64,000 bases of DNA from Edaphocola flava (GTDB taxonomy: Bacteria > Bacteroidota > Bacteroidia > Chitinophagales > Chitinophagaceae), in the NCBI RefSeq assembly GCF_004118155.1, contig NZ_SAIQ01000005.1, forward strand, positions 62,001 to 126,000, read 5' to 3'. The notes beneath the pieces were generated by a model. The model ran no database searches. It was not told where the DNA came from and saw nothing but the letters and a program-made list of their open reading frames with translations. The stretch's first letter is position 1, and every line of letters begins with the position of its first letter. The translations under genes were made by a program, and so were the position numbers. This document shows, in pieces, positions 25,509-33,774 of the stretch.

Positions 25509-26519
25509 ATGATCAGTAGACAGATTTTAAGCATCACAATTGTACTGCTGGGGAGCTTCTCCAGTTGTGCAGGACAAAAAAACGATAAACGTATGATAAA
25601 CGAAACAAAGAGTGTAAATCCACTTTTATGCGATCCTCAAACCGGGATTTGTGAAATACCCCTTTCCGGTTCTGTAGATTCAGCCGGGAATAATCTTCTG
25701 TCAAAAGACAAGCCGCTTAAGGTGATCTATTTTACCGATCCTATTTGTTCTTCCTGCTGGGGTATAGAGCCACAGTTGAGAAAATTAAAACTGGAATATG
25801 GGGCGCAACTGGAAATAGAATACCGGATGGGAGGCTTATTGCCCGACTGGAGCTACAATAGCGGAGGTATAAGCAAGCCTTCTGACGTGGCGGGACACTG
25901 GGATGAAGTAAGCGTATACTACGATATGCCTATAGATGGAGATGTATGGATTGAAGATCCTTTGGCTTCTTCTTATCCTCCATCTATCGCATTCAAGGCG
26001 GCCCAGATGCAGGACAAACAAAAGGCCATTCTGTTTTTACGTGAGATAAGAGAGATGGTATTCCTGCAGAAAAAGAATATTGCGAAATGGGAACATATTG
26101 CTGCTGCTGCCCAAAAGGTGGGTCTAAATGTAACACAGCTAAAAACTGATTTTGAAAACGGAGCTGTTACGCTGTTTGAAGAAGACCTGCAGTTGGCCAG
26201 ACAATATGGTGTAAGGGGTTTTCCGACTATATTTTTTGCGGATAGCCTGGGCAATAAAGAAATGGTGTACGGCACAAAGCCCTATGCTGTTTATGAAACG
26301 ACCATCCACAAACTACTTCCGAAAGTAATGAAAAGTGATTATCATAAAAACTGGCAAGCACTTTTTTCAGTATACCATAGCCTTACCGCAAAAGAGTTTG
26401 CAGAATTGTCTGGAACGCCAAGAAATAAGAGTGAGCAAGTGCTGGACGATCTTGTTGCTTCAGGGCATTTAGAGAAATCTGCTATTAAGAACGGGGCTAT
26501 CTGGAGGCTGAAGAGATAA
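25509..26519 (+). CDS. DsbA-family thioredoxin-fold lipoprotein with winged-helix-like C-terminus
   Basis: From ATG 25509 the product has 336 residues. A lipoprotein-like signal (MISRQILSITIVLLGSFSSC, Cys20) precedes a DsbA/FrnE-type thioredoxin fold: VIYFTDPICSSCWG with the CSSC redox motif at 80-83, an inserted helical domain (YPPSIAFKAAQMQDKQKAI, REIREMVFLQKKNI) and the cis-Pro loop VRGFPTIFF. It should act as a thiol oxidant or reductase or isomerase in the periplasm. The last 55 residues (YHSLTAKEFAELSG, SEQVLDDLVASGHLEKSAIK) read like a winged helix-turn-helix, which is odd for an exported protein. It is divergent from the HxlR gene. If translation starts further in (Met29) it would be cytosolic and the tail could bind DNA. 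Confidence 0.85.
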   Translation: MISRQILSITIVLLGSFSSCAGQKNDKRMINETKSVNPLLCDPQTGICEIPLSGSVDSAGNNLLSKDKPLKVIYFTDPICSSCWGIEPQLRKLKLEYGAQLEIEYRMGGLLPDWSYNSGGISKPSDVAGHWDEVSVYYDMPIDGDVWIEDPLASSYPPSIAFKAAQMQDKQKAILFLREIREMVFLQKKNIAKWEHIAAAAQKVGLNVTQLKTDFENGAVTLFEEDLQLARQYGVRGFPTIFFADSLGNKEMVYGTKPYAVYETTIHKLLPKVMKSDYHKNWQALFSVYHSLTAKEFAELSGTPRNKSEQVLDDLVASGHLEKSAIKNGAIWRLKR

Positions 26520-26554
26520 TGTGGTCCTGGAAATCAGGAATGGATTAAAAAAGG

Positions 26555-26582
26555 AAAAGGCTGATCGATTGATCAGCCTTTT
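26555..26582. terminator. Bidirectional terminator between DsbA-like gene and tRNA-Leu
   Basis: Arms aaaaggctgatc (26555-26566) and gatcagcctttt (26571-26582), loop gatt. It follows the plus-strand stop at 26519 and starts one base past the 3' end of the minus-strand tRNA. Confidence 0.75.
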
Positions 26583-26583
26583 G

Positions 26584-26665
26584 TGCCCAGGAATGGATTC
26601 GAACCATCACACCTTACGGCGCCGCCACCTGAAGACGGTGCGTCTACCAATTTCGCCACCTGGGC
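26584..26665 (-). tRNA. tRNA-Leu (anticodon CAG)
   Basis: Minus-strand sequence GCCCAGGTGGCGAAATTGGT... folds as a class II tRNA. Acceptor GCCCAGG pairs with CCTGGGC; the D arm carries GGTAGAC. The anticodon stem CCGTC/GGCGG encloses loop TTCAGGT, giving CAG. A variable arm follows, then the TTCGAATC T loop. Discriminator is A; CCA is not encoded. It reads leucine CUG codons. Confidence 0.95.
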
Positions 26666-26761
26666 TCCTTGATTGGATTGCAAAGGTACATAAGTTTTTT
26701 AATCTACCAAAAGTTAAGATTAATTTTTTCTGAAAAAACTTTTGTTTTCGCCTCTTTAAAA

Positions 26762-26794
26762 TACTAAAAGCCTCTGTGGTAGAGGCTTTTAGTA
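26762..26794 (-). terminator. Terminator of the M16-like gene
   Basis: Arms tactaaaagcctct (26762-26775) and agaggcttttagta (26781-26794), loop gtggt, 17 bases past the stop at 26812. Confidence 0.85.
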
Positions 26795-26811
26795 ATAGGT
26801 TATAAATAAAG

Positions 26812-28101
26812 TTATACGACAATCAGCTCGTAAAATTGCTCCGGGTTGAGGTATTCTGTAGCCAGTTCCTGTATGCGTTCAACTGTAATACCTTTATATA
26901 TGCTGATGTTTCTATGGAAATCGTCTATTGTCTGATCGTTCAGGATCAGGTTTTTCCAGCGCTGCATAATGGAGAATGGCCCTTCCAGATCGCCAAGAAT
27001 GCCGCCCAGCAGGTAATTCTTGATCAGCAGCAATTCTTCTGAATCGATCGGCTGCTCCTGCATTATCTTCATCTCTTTGTACACTTCCGCAACAGTCTGT
27101 TCACATACGTCTTTGCCCGCTTCTGTGGCAATCATCATCATTGCTTCCTGCTGATAGCTGATCAGGCTGCTGTAAATACCATAGGTAAATCCTTTGTCCT
27201 CGCGGATATTAGCCATCAGGTGCGAACCGAAATAACCACCGAATACGGTATTCATCACCAGCGCTTCTGCAAACTTAGGATCGGTGCGATGGATAAACGG
27301 ACGGGCAATGCGCACTGCGCCCTGTACGCCGTTAGGGTCATTATTGATGCGGTATTTCAGCTGCGGATCGGGCATTTTTGTGTATAAAGGAATGCTTACT
27401 TCAGCACCGGCTTGCACATTCCACTGGTCTTTCCCGAAATTGTCCTTTAGCAGCTCCAGGTTACTTTCATCGAAATTGCCGGACATGAATATGGTACAGT
27501 TTGCCGCAGTGTAAAAGCGTTTGTGAAAATCGTTCAGTACTGCAGAACTTAAGGCCTCAACATTTTCCTGTTCGGTAAAGCGCCCGTAAGGGTGCTGTCT
27601 GCCGAATACAAACGCATCTATATGACGATTGGCTACAAAATCACATTGGCGCAGATTTACGGCCAGTCGCTGCAATGCATTCTGCTTATATATATTTACT
27701 TCTTCTTCCGGGAAAATAGCTTCTGCAATGATCTCTCTTACGACCGGAAGGAGCATGGGCAGGTGTTTGCTGAGTGCATGCAAGGTTACGGAAGCAAAAT
27801 CATTATTGGCAGAGGTCTTCAGAGAAGCACCATAATACTCAATAGCTTCGTTTAACCGGAATGCGGACTTATGAGCAGTGCCATTTTTTAATAATGCAGC
27901 TGTAGCCTGTGCCACAGCGGTTTGTGGCTCCTGCCAGATACCGGCTTTAAATACCCAGGACACCTCAACAACTTCCTGCGTACCACCCTGAAGCCAGTAC
28001 ACCGGGATCTGGTTAAGGCAGCGGGTAAGCTGGCAAGGCTTTAATTCAAAATTAAAGCTGATGGCATCATGTATAGCGGGGGGAATTGTTCTGTTTAGCA
28101 T
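26812..28101 (-). CDS. M16-family (pitrilysin-like) protein lacking the HxxEH zinc site
   Basis: The 429-residue protein spans two M16 domains without signal peptide (family usual length 400-450). The M16 inner core is clear: VSWVFKAGIWQEP, KSAFRLNEAIEYYGASL, HPYGRFTEQENVEAL, YTAANCTIFMSGNF, and the second domain AFAEALVMNTVFGGYFGSHL and NIREDKGFTYGIYSS. Where active members have AHFLEHM, this one has AQATAALL (residues 64-71): both zinc histidines and the catalytic Glu are replaced by Gln65, Ala69 and Ala68. It is therefore likely a non-catalytic subunit, as known for paired M16B proteins, but no active M16 gene is in the window. It is divergent from the phosphosulfolactate synthase gene. 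Confidence 0.88.
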   Translation of the reverse strand: MLNRTIPPAIHDAISFNFELKPCQLTRCLNQIPVYWLQGGTQEVVEVSWVFKAGIWQEPQTAVAQATAALLKNGTAHKSAFRLNEAIEYYGASLKTSANNDFASVTLHALSKHLPMLLPVVREIIAEAIFPEEEVNIYKQNALQRLAVNLRQCDFVANRHIDAFVFGRQHPYGRFTEQENVEALSSAVLNDFHKRFYTAANCTIFMSGNFDESNLELLKDNFGKDQWNVQAGAEVSIPLYTKMPDPQLKYRINNDPNGVQGAVRIARPFIHRTDPKFAEALVMNTVFGGYFGSHLMANIREDKGFTYGIYSSLISYQQEAMMMIATEAGKDVCEQTVAEVYKEMKIMQEQPIDSEELLLIKNYLLGGILGDLEGPFSIMQRWKNLILNDQTIDDFHRNISIYKGITVERIQELATEYLNPEQFYELIVV

Positions 28102-28184
28102 AATTGCAAAAATAGGGGATTAATCACTTCGCGTTATAAAAACGTGAAAGGTAAGCGCTTGTGACTGTTTTTGTAAAAGATGTG

Positions 28185-28192
28185 TATTTTTG
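28185..28192 (+). promoter_or_regulatory. -7 element of the phosphosulfolactate synthase gene
   Basis: TATTTTTG matches TAnnTTTG, 20 bases before the ATG at 28212. A TTG at 28159-28161 is a possible -33 partner. A GTG start at 28161 would put the promoter inside the gene, so ATG 28212 is preferred. Confidence 0.5.
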
Positions 28193-28211
28193 CACGAATA
28201 AACAACAGCGA

Positions 28212-28979
28212 ATGATCAACTTTAATTTAACCCAGCTTCCGGAGCGTACAGTTGCCCCAAGACAAAACGGTATTACCATGGTCATGGATAAAGGCCTGAG
28301 CATCCCGGAAGTAGAGCACTTCCTCTCTATTGCGAAACCGCATGTGGATGTTGTGAAACTGGGATTTGGCACGGCAGTAGTAACTCCTAATCTGAAAGAG
28401 AAATTACAAGTATATAGTCAGCATAATATTCCCGTTTACTTCGGAGGTACTTTATTTGAAGCCTTTCTGGTGCGCAACCAGGTGGATGATTATATTAAAG
28501 CACTGAAAGATTACGGAGTACAATATGTTGAGGTTTCTGACGGATCGGTATCTATACCACATGAAGAAAAATGTGCATATATCTCCCGCCTGGCCGGAGA
28601 AGGGTTCACTGTTTTTTCTGAAGTCGGCAGTAAAGATGCATCTAATGTAATGCCGCCATACAAATGGATTGAGCAGATGGATGCTGAGCTGAAAGCAGGT
28701 TCTTCCCGCGTAATCGCAGAGGCCCGTGAAGCCGGTAACATCGGTATTTATCGTGGTTCGGGAGAGGTAAGAGAAGGGCTGGTACAGGAGATCCTGACCA
28801 AAATTCCTGCCGAGAGAATATTATGGGAAGCTCCACAGAAAGCACAACAGGTATACTTCCTGCAACTGCTGGGCTGTAATGTAAACCTGGGTAATATTGC
28901 TCCAAATGAAGTGATTCCTCTGGAAGCAATGCGTATCGGTTTAAGAGGAGATTCATTCACCATGTTCTTAGATAAGTAA
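28212..28979 (+). CDS. comA: Phosphosulfolactate synthase (ComA family)
   Basis: The 255-residue product fits the ComA TIM-barrel family: GITMVMDKGLSI, VDVVKLGFGTAVV, PVYFGGTLFEAF, YVEVSDGSVSI, VFSEVGSKDA, IAEAREAGNIGIY and the end IGLRGDSF. The enzyme adds sulfite to phosphoenolpyruvate to give (2R)-phospho-3-sulfolactate, first step of coenzyme M synthesis in methanogens. In bacteria the family is also found in sulfolactate pathways, and in Bacteroidota a link to the sulfonate head group of sulfonolipids is plausible but inferred. No ComB, ComC or cysteate synthase gene is nearby. The methyltransferase gene follows five bases after its stop, so the two are probably co-transcribed. Confidence 0.88.
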   Translation: MINFNLTQLPERTVAPRQNGITMVMDKGLSIPEVEHFLSIAKPHVDVVKLGFGTAVVTPNLKEKLQVYSQHNIPVYFGGTLFEAFLVRNQVDDYIKALKDYGVQYVEVSDGSVSIPHEEKCAYISRLAGEGFTVFSEVGSKDASNVMPPYKWIEQMDAELKAGSSRVIAEAREAGNIGIYRGSGEVREGLVQEILTKIPAERILWEAPQKAQQVYFLQLLGCNVNLGNIAPNEVIPLEAMRIGLRGDSFTMFLDK

Positions 28980-28984
28980 GGCGA

Positions 28985-29914
28985 ATGGAAGCATTTGCCA
29001 ACCGGCTGCAGAAAAATACCCGGCATATTGCAAAATGGGCGAAAAGACAGGGTATTACCTGTTATCGCATTTACGACCATGATATACCGGAGTTTCCTTT
29101 TTGTGTAGATATTTATGAAGATTATATGCATATATCAGAATATGTATACCGGCATAAGATGAGTGAAGAGGAACATGAAGAATGGCTTAAAGATGCTGTG
29201 GCTACAGTGGCTCAGCAACTGAATGTGCCGGAAGATCATATCTTTCTGAAAGAGCGTAAGGTACTTTCCCGTCGTACAGAGCAGTATGAGAAAGTGGCGA
29301 TGGCGCAAAAAAAGATCGTGGTACAGGAGAGCGGGCTTAAGTTTTGGGTGAATCTTACGGACTACCTCGATACAGGCTTATTCCTGGATCATCGTCCTTT
29401 GCGCCAGATTTTCCTGACAGAGGCGAAGGGCAAGCATGTCCTGAATCTGTTTGCCTACACCGGATCATTTTCGGTATATGCGCAGGCTGCTGGTGCGGCA
29501 TCCGTGACTACAGTTGATCTATCGCATACATACCTGAATTGGGCTAAAGATAACTTTGTCCTTAACGGTTTTCCGGTAGAAGAAAAGCGGTTTATACAAA
29601 GCGATGTAATGGACTTTCTAAAACTGGAGCCAACAACCTTGTATGATCTGGTGATTGTAGACCCGCCAAGCTTCAGTAACAGTAAGCGGATGAAGGGAAC
29701 CTGGGATACCCAGCGCGACCATACAACGATGTTACATTTACTGTTGAAACACGTGAAAAAAGGGGGCGTGATTTACTTCTCCAATAACTTCCGAAATTTT
29801 GTTCCGGACTTTAGTCGTCTGAAGGTGAGCGACGCTGTAGAGATAAGCCCAAAGACGATTCCTGAGGATTTCAGGAATAAGAATATTCACCATAGTTATA
29901 AGATTGTTTACTAA
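28985..29914 (+). CDS. Class I SAM-dependent rRNA methyltransferase (RlmK/RlmI-like)
   Basis: The 309-residue protein resembles the RlmK half of RlmKL and the YccW/RlmI group: KFWVNLTDYLDTGLFLDHRP, SAM motif I VLNLFAYTGSFSVYAQAAGA, acidic motif TTVDLSHTYLNWAKDN, and catalytic-site-like LVIVDPPSFSNS. It probably methylates 23S rRNA; by this match the 7-methylguanosine activity of RlmK at G2069 (E. coli numbering) is the best guess. There is no fused THUMP/RlmL part. It follows the phosphosulfolactate synthase gene closely; the functional link is not obvious. Confidence 0.85.
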   Translation: MEAFANRLQKNTRHIAKWAKRQGITCYRIYDHDIPEFPFCVDIYEDYMHISEYVYRHKMSEEEHEEWLKDAVATVAQQLNVPEDHIFLKERKVLSRRTEQYEKVAMAQKKIVVQESGLKFWVNLTDYLDTGLFLDHRPLRQIFLTEAKGKHVLNLFAYTGSFSVYAQAAGAASVTTVDLSHTYLNWAKDNFVLNGFPVEEKRFIQSDVMDFLKLEPTTLYDLVIVDPPSFSNSKRMKGTWDTQRDHTTMLHLLLKHVKKGGVIYFSNNFRNFVPDFSRLKVSDAVEISPKTIPEDFRNKNIHHSYKIVY

Positions 29915-29945
29915 TATTTCAAACAAGAAATTAACTAATATTTGA

Positions 29946-29962
29946 GGCAAATTAAATTTGCC
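29946..29962. promoter_or_regulatory. 17-bp palindrome upstream of the FKBP gene
   Basis: ggcaaatt (29946-29953) a aatttgcc (29955-29962), perfect 8-base arms around one base, 32 bases past the methyltransferase stop and 62 before the FKBP start. It may be an operator; without a loop it is a poor terminator. Confidence 0.35.
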
Positions 29963-30024
29963 GGTATATAATTAAAGAATATATTGCACTCAATTACATA
30001 AAACATATATTTTAATTAAGCATT

Positions 30025-30453
30025 ATGGCACAAGTAAAAACAGGAGACACCGTAAAAGTGCATTATCATGGTAAATTAACAGACGGAACAACTTTTGATA
30101 GTTCAGAAGGACGTGAGCCGTTGCAATTTGTTGTAGGTCAAGGTCAGGTTATTAAAGGATTTGACAATGCGCTGATCGATATGCAGGTAGGTGATAAAAA
30201 AACCGTGAATATCCCTGTTGAAGAGGCATATGGTGCTGCAAGTCCTGAAAATTTTGTTGAATTTCCTAAATCCGATTTCCCTGAAGGTGCAGAACCACAA
30301 ATTGGTATGCAAATGCACCTGAGCGACAATATGGGTAATGTATTCCCTGTTGTAGTTGCTGAAGTGAAAGAAGAATCAGTAATACTGGATGCTAACCACG
30401 TTCTGGCAGGCAAAGACTTAGTTTTTGATATCGAACTGGTAGAAATTCTGTAA
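30025..30453 (+). CDS. FKBP-type peptidyl-prolyl isomerase (SlyD-like)
   Basis: The 142-residue protein starts with the FKBP core VHYHGKLTDGTTFDSSEG, then LQFVVGQGQVIKGFDNALI, and VPVEEAYGAASPENFVEF, with an inserted IF (insert-in-flap) domain as in SlyD, and returns with ILDANHVLAGKDLVFDIELVEI. It catalyses cis-trans isomerisation of prolyl bonds and has chaperone activity in the cytoplasm; the His-rich metal tail of E. coli SlyD is absent. It is monocistronic, between a 110-base leader and a terminator at 30480. Confidence 0.93.
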   Translation: MAQVKTGDTVKVHYHGKLTDGTTFDSSEGREPLQFVVGQGQVIKGFDNALIDMQVGDKKTVNIPVEEAYGAASPENFVEFPKSDFPEGAEPQIGMQMHLSDNMGNVFPVVVAEVKEESVILDANHVLAGKDLVFDIELVEIL

Positions 30454-30479
30454 GATACGCTATAACAGCATTTTGATTT

Positions 30480-30514
30480 GGGCGAAAGTTTCTACATTTT
30501 TGCCCATTTTTTTT
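30480..30514 (+). terminator. Terminator of the FKBP gene
   Basis: Stem gggcgaaa (30480-30487) with ttttgccc (30498-30505, one G-T pair) followed by A and eight T at 30507-30514. Confidence 0.8.
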
Positions 30515-30543
30515 ACTTTTGTGTTTGACCTTAAATTTTGCAA

Positions 30544-31257
30544 ATGAGCTTTAGTCCCGTTTTATTACAGGTAGTTGCCGATACTGCACAGATGGCTGCT
30601 GCAGCTGCTCCGGTTACGAAACCGGCAGTACAGGAGCAATTGTCTTTATGGTACCTGTTGAAAGAAGGTGGTGTGTTAATGATTCCACTGCTGATCTGTA
30701 GTCTGATCGCTATTTATGTGTTTTTTGAACGCTTCCTGGCCATAAGGAAAGCGATGAGTGCCCCGACAGACTTTATGCAGCGGGTAAAAGAGAAGATCGT
30801 TGAGGGTAACCTTAATGGTGCTCAGTCTTTATGTAAAAATTATGATGGTTCTGTGCCACGTGTGGTATCCAAAGGGATCAGCCGTATTGGCAAGCCAATA
30901 GATCATATCGAAAAATCTATGGAGAACTCCGGTAAGCTGGAGGTATATGCTATGGAAAAAAATGTTGGTATTTTATCTACCATTGCAGGTATTGCACCAA
31001 TTTTCGGTTTCCTGGGTACAATTGTAGGTATGATTATCATGTTCTACAATATTCAGCACGATCCGGCTTTTTCTATCAATAGCGTTGCCGGAGGTATTTA
31101 TACCAAACTGGTCACTTCAGCAACCGGTCTGATCATTGGCCTGGTTTCTTTTGTAGGATACAATTATCTGAATGCGCTCATCAACAGAGGCGTTAATAAA
31201 ATTGAAACTTCTGCAAATGAGCTGCTGGACATCCTGCATGAGCCGGCTCATCGTTAA
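30544..31257 (+). CDS. exbB: MotA/TolQ/ExbB proton channel family protein
   Basis: Start ATG at 30544 is preferred over the TTG six bases before. The 237-residue product has three membrane segments: about 35-60 (EGGVLMIPLLICSLIAIYVF), about 138-168 (ISTIAGIAPIFGFLGTIVGM) and about 185-210 (LVTSATGLIIGLVSFVGYNY). The motif GFLGTIVGMIIMF is typical of ExbB/TolQ, the proton-conducting subunit that energises TonB. It has an N-terminal Ala/Pro-rich periplasmic extension. ExbD and TonB genes do not follow; the dTDP-glucose dehydratase gene comes 32 bases later. Confidence 0.9.
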   Translation: MSFSPVLLQVVADTAQMAAAAAPVTKPAVQEQLSLWYLLKEGGVLMIPLLICSLIAIYVFFERFLAIRKAMSAPTDFMQRVKEKIVEGNLNGAQSLCKNYDGSVPRVVSKGISRIGKPIDHIEKSMENSGKLEVYAMEKNVGILSTIAGIAPIFGFLGTIVGMIIMFYNIQHDPAFSINSVAGGIYTKLVTSATGLIIGLVSFVGYNYLNALINRGVNKIETSANELLDILHEPAHR

Positions 31258-31289
31258 CCGCTATTTTAGGGATTCCTATACTTGAATTA

Positions 31290-32342
31290 ATGTCTCAAAA
31301 AACGATTATCATTACAGGTGGAGCCGGTTTTATCGGCTCCCATGTTGTTAGACGCTTGGTCAATAAATATCCGCAGTACACTATTGTGAACCTGGATAAA
31401 CTGACTTATGCCGGTAACCTGGCTAACTTAAGCGATATAGAAAAAAAACCGAATTATATATTTGAGAAAGGAGATATCTGTGATACTTCATTTGTAAAAG
31501 CGCTTTTTCAAAAATATAATCCTGATGCTGTAATACACCTGGCTGCAGAAAGCCATGTAGATCGCAGCATTACCAATCCGCTCGATTTTGTAATGACAAA
31601 TGTGGTGGGTACAGTTACCTTATTAAATGTTGCACGCGAAGCCTGGGAAGGTGCTTATGACAGTCATCGTTTTTATCATGTATCGACTGATGAAGTATAT
31701 GGTGCTTTGGGCGAAGACGGTATGTTTACCGAAACAACCGCTTATGATCCGCACAGCCCTTATTCTGCATCAAAAGCAAGCTCTGACCATTTCGTGCGCG
31801 CCTATCACGACACTTACGGGATGGATTGTGTGATCTCTAATTGTTCTAATAACTATGGTTCACATCACTTTCCGGAAAAGCTGATTCCTTTATCTATAAA
31901 TAATATCAAAAATAATAAACCGATCCCTATTTACGGGAAAGGCGAAAATGTAAGAGACTGGCTATGGGTAGAAGATCATGCCCGTGCTATCGATGACATT
32001 TTTCATAAGGCCGCAACCGGTACCACTTATAATATAGGTGGCCATAATGAGTGGAAAAATATTGATCTGATCCGTTTGTTATGTGCCATAATGGATAGAA
32101 AACTGAACCGTGAGCCGGGTGCATCTGCACAGCTCATTACTTTTGTTACCGACAGGGCCGGGCATGATCTGCGTTATGCGATTGATGCAACCAGGCTTAA
32201 AGAAGAGTTAGGCTGGGAGCCTAGCCTTCAGTTTGAAGAAGGTCTGGAAAGAACTGTTGACTGGTATTTGGAAAATGAAGCATGGTTGGAACAGGTTACA
32301 AGCGGTGCGTATCAGAAATATTATGAGCAACAATACAGTTAA
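31290..32342 (+). CDS. rfbB: dTDP-glucose 4,6-dehydratase
   Basis: The 350-residue protein is an extended SDR: Rossmann GGAGFIGSHVVRR, catalytic Thr133-Asp134-Glu135 in STDEVYG, and Tyr158-x3-Lys162 in SPYSASKAS. It turns dTDP-glucose into dTDP-4-keto-6-deoxyglucose with internal NAD+. It opens the sugar nucleotide part of the polysaccharide locus; the epimerase gene follows three bases after its stop and the thymidylyltransferase after that. Its product could feed rhamnose, Fuc3NAc or Qui3NAc synthesis. Confidence 0.96.
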   Translation: MSQKTIIITGGAGFIGSHVVRRLVNKYPQYTIVNLDKLTYAGNLANLSDIEKKPNYIFEKGDICDTSFVKALFQKYNPDAVIHLAAESHVDRSITNPLDFVMTNVVGTVTLLNVAREAWEGAYDSHRFYHVSTDEVYGALGEDGMFTETTAYDPHSPYSASKASSDHFVRAYHDTYGMDCVISNCSNNYGSHHFPEKLIPLSINNIKNNKPIPIYGKGENVRDWLWVEDHARAIDDIFHKAATGTTYNIGGHNEWKNIDLIRLLCAIMDRKLNREPGASAQLITFVTDRAGHDLRYAIDATRLKEELGWEPSLQFEEGLERTVDWYLENEAWLEQVTSGAYQKYYEQQYS

Positions 32343-32345
32343 TTC

Positions 32346-32882
32346 ATGATCGCAGAAGAAACAACACTAAAAGGCTGCTTCATCCTGAGTCCGCAGGTAT
32401 TCCGGGATTCGAGAGGGTACTTCTTTGAAAGTTTTAACCGCGCTAAGTTTGAGCAATTGACCGGCGCAAGCGGAGATTTTGTACAGGATAATCAGTCTTT
32501 TTCGACCTATGGTACCGTAAGAGGATTGCATTTTCAGCAGGGAGATGCCGCTCAGGCCAAACTGGTACGAGTTATGGAAGGTACGGTACTTGACATTGCT
32601 GTAGACCTTAGGCCTGGATCTGAGACATACCTGCAATGGATTGCGGTAGAGCTGAGTGGAGAGAATAATAAGCAATTATATATTCCTAAAGGATTTGCCC
32701 ATGGATACTCTGTATTGAGTGAGACGGCTGTTTTTGTATACAAATGTGATCAGTTTTATAATAAGGATGCCGAAGCTGGTATCCGGTATAATGATCCTAT
32801 TTTAAATATTGACTGGAAAATACCAGCATCTGCGATGTTGCTTTCAGAAAAGGATGTCGATCTTCCTTTTTTAAAACACTAA
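32346..32882 (+). CDS. rfbC: dTDP-4-dehydrorhamnose 3,5-epimerase
   Basis: The 178-residue cupin has the RmlC motifs: [34 protein letters not shown] with catalytic His62, [30 protein letters not shown] and YKCDQFYN. It epimerises C3 and C5 of dTDP-4-keto-6-deoxyglucose on the way to L-rhamnose. The reductase RmlD that would finish dTDP-rhamnose is not in the window; it may lie elsewhere. It is translationally close to rfbB and 22 bases before rfbA. Confidence 0.95.
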   Translation: MIAEETTLKGCFILSPQVFRDSRGYFFESFNRAKFEQLTGASGDFVQDNQSFSTYGTVRGLHFQQGDAAQAKLVRVMEGTVLDIAVDLRPGSETYLQWIAVELSGENNKQLYIPKGFAHGYSVLSETAVFVYKCDQFYNKDAEAGIRYNDPILNIDWKIPASAMLLSEKDVDLPFLKH

Positions 32883-32904
32883 GCACTATAATACACCCCT
32901 TGAT

Positions 32905-33765
32905 ATGAAAGGAATTGTACTTGCCGGAGGTTCCGGAACCCGATTATACCCGATTACCAGAGGGATCAGTAAACAACTGATGCCGATTTATGATAAACCG
33001 ATGATTTATTATCCGCTTTCTGTATTAATGATGGCGGGTATTAAGGAAATCCTTATTATTACCACACCTGAAGATCAGGCTGGTTTTAAGCGTTTGCTGG
33101 GCGATGGCCGTCAATGGGGATGTACTTTTGAATATGTGATTCAGGAAGTTCCTAATGGTCTGGCACAGGCATTCGTACTTGGAGAATCATTTATCGGCAA
33201 AGAGAAGGTGGCACTGGTTCTGGGAGATAATATTTTCTATGGTGCAGGGATGGGTACATTACTGCAAAGTAATATTGAGGTAGAAGGCGGAGTAGTATAC
33301 GCATACCAGGTACATGATCCGGAACGTTATGGAGTAGTAGAGTTTGACCAGGACTTTAATGCCCTCTCTATAGAGGAAAAGCCAGTTGTCCCTAAATCAA
33401 ACTACGCTGTTCCCGGACTTTATTTTTATGATAATGATGTTGTAGAAATAGCTAAAAATCTGCAACCCTCTGCCCGAGGAGAATACGAAATAACAGATAT
33501 TAATAAAATATATCTGAAAGATGGGCGATTGAAAGTAAGCGTGCTGAACCGTGGTACAGCCTGGTTGGATACAGGAACATTTGATTCTATGATGGAGGCA
33601 AGCCAGTTTGTGCAAATTCTGGAAAACCGCCAGGGGCTTAAAGTGGGTTGTCCGGAAGAAGTGGCTTACCGAATGGGTTTTATTACAAAAGAGCAATTAC
33701 TGGACATTGCAGCGCCGCTTAAAAAGAGTGGTTATGGTGCATACCTGGAAAGATTAGTGAAGTAA
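32905..33765 (+). CDS. rfbA: Glucose-1-phosphate thymidylyltransferase
   Basis: The 286-residue protein begins with [18 protein letters not shown], the nucleotide-binding signature of RmlA, followed by [49 protein letters not shown] and [20 protein letters not shown]. It makes dTDP-glucose from dTTP and glucose-1-phosphate and is the feedback point for dTDP sugars. It is co-transcribed with rfbB and rfbC; a WbpD-like acetyltransferase gene follows nine bases later. Confidence 0.96.
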   Translation: MKGIVLAGGSGTRLYPITRGISKQLMPIYDKPMIYYPLSVLMMAGIKEILIITTPEDQAGFKRLLGDGRQWGCTFEYVIQEVPNGLAQAFVLGESFIGKEKVALVLGDNIFYGAGMGTLLQSNIEVEGGVVYAYQVHDPERYGVVEFDQDFNALSIEEKPVVPKSNYAVPGLYFYDNDVVEIAKNLQPSARGEYEITDINKIYLKDGRLKVSVLNRGTAWLDTGTFDSMMEASQFVQILENRQGLKVGCPEEVAYRMGFITKEQLLDIAAPLKKSGYGAYLERLVK

Positions 33766-33774
33766 TTTATATAT

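Noticed and set aside
26521-26733. Open frame across the tRNA-Leu gene on the plus strand
   Set aside because: It is the reverse complement of the tRNA and its flanks, a common artefact.
26607-26822. Open frame over the tRNA-Leu gene on the minus strand
   Set aside because: It contains the tRNA itself and the terminator of the M16-like gene, so it cannot be a real gene.
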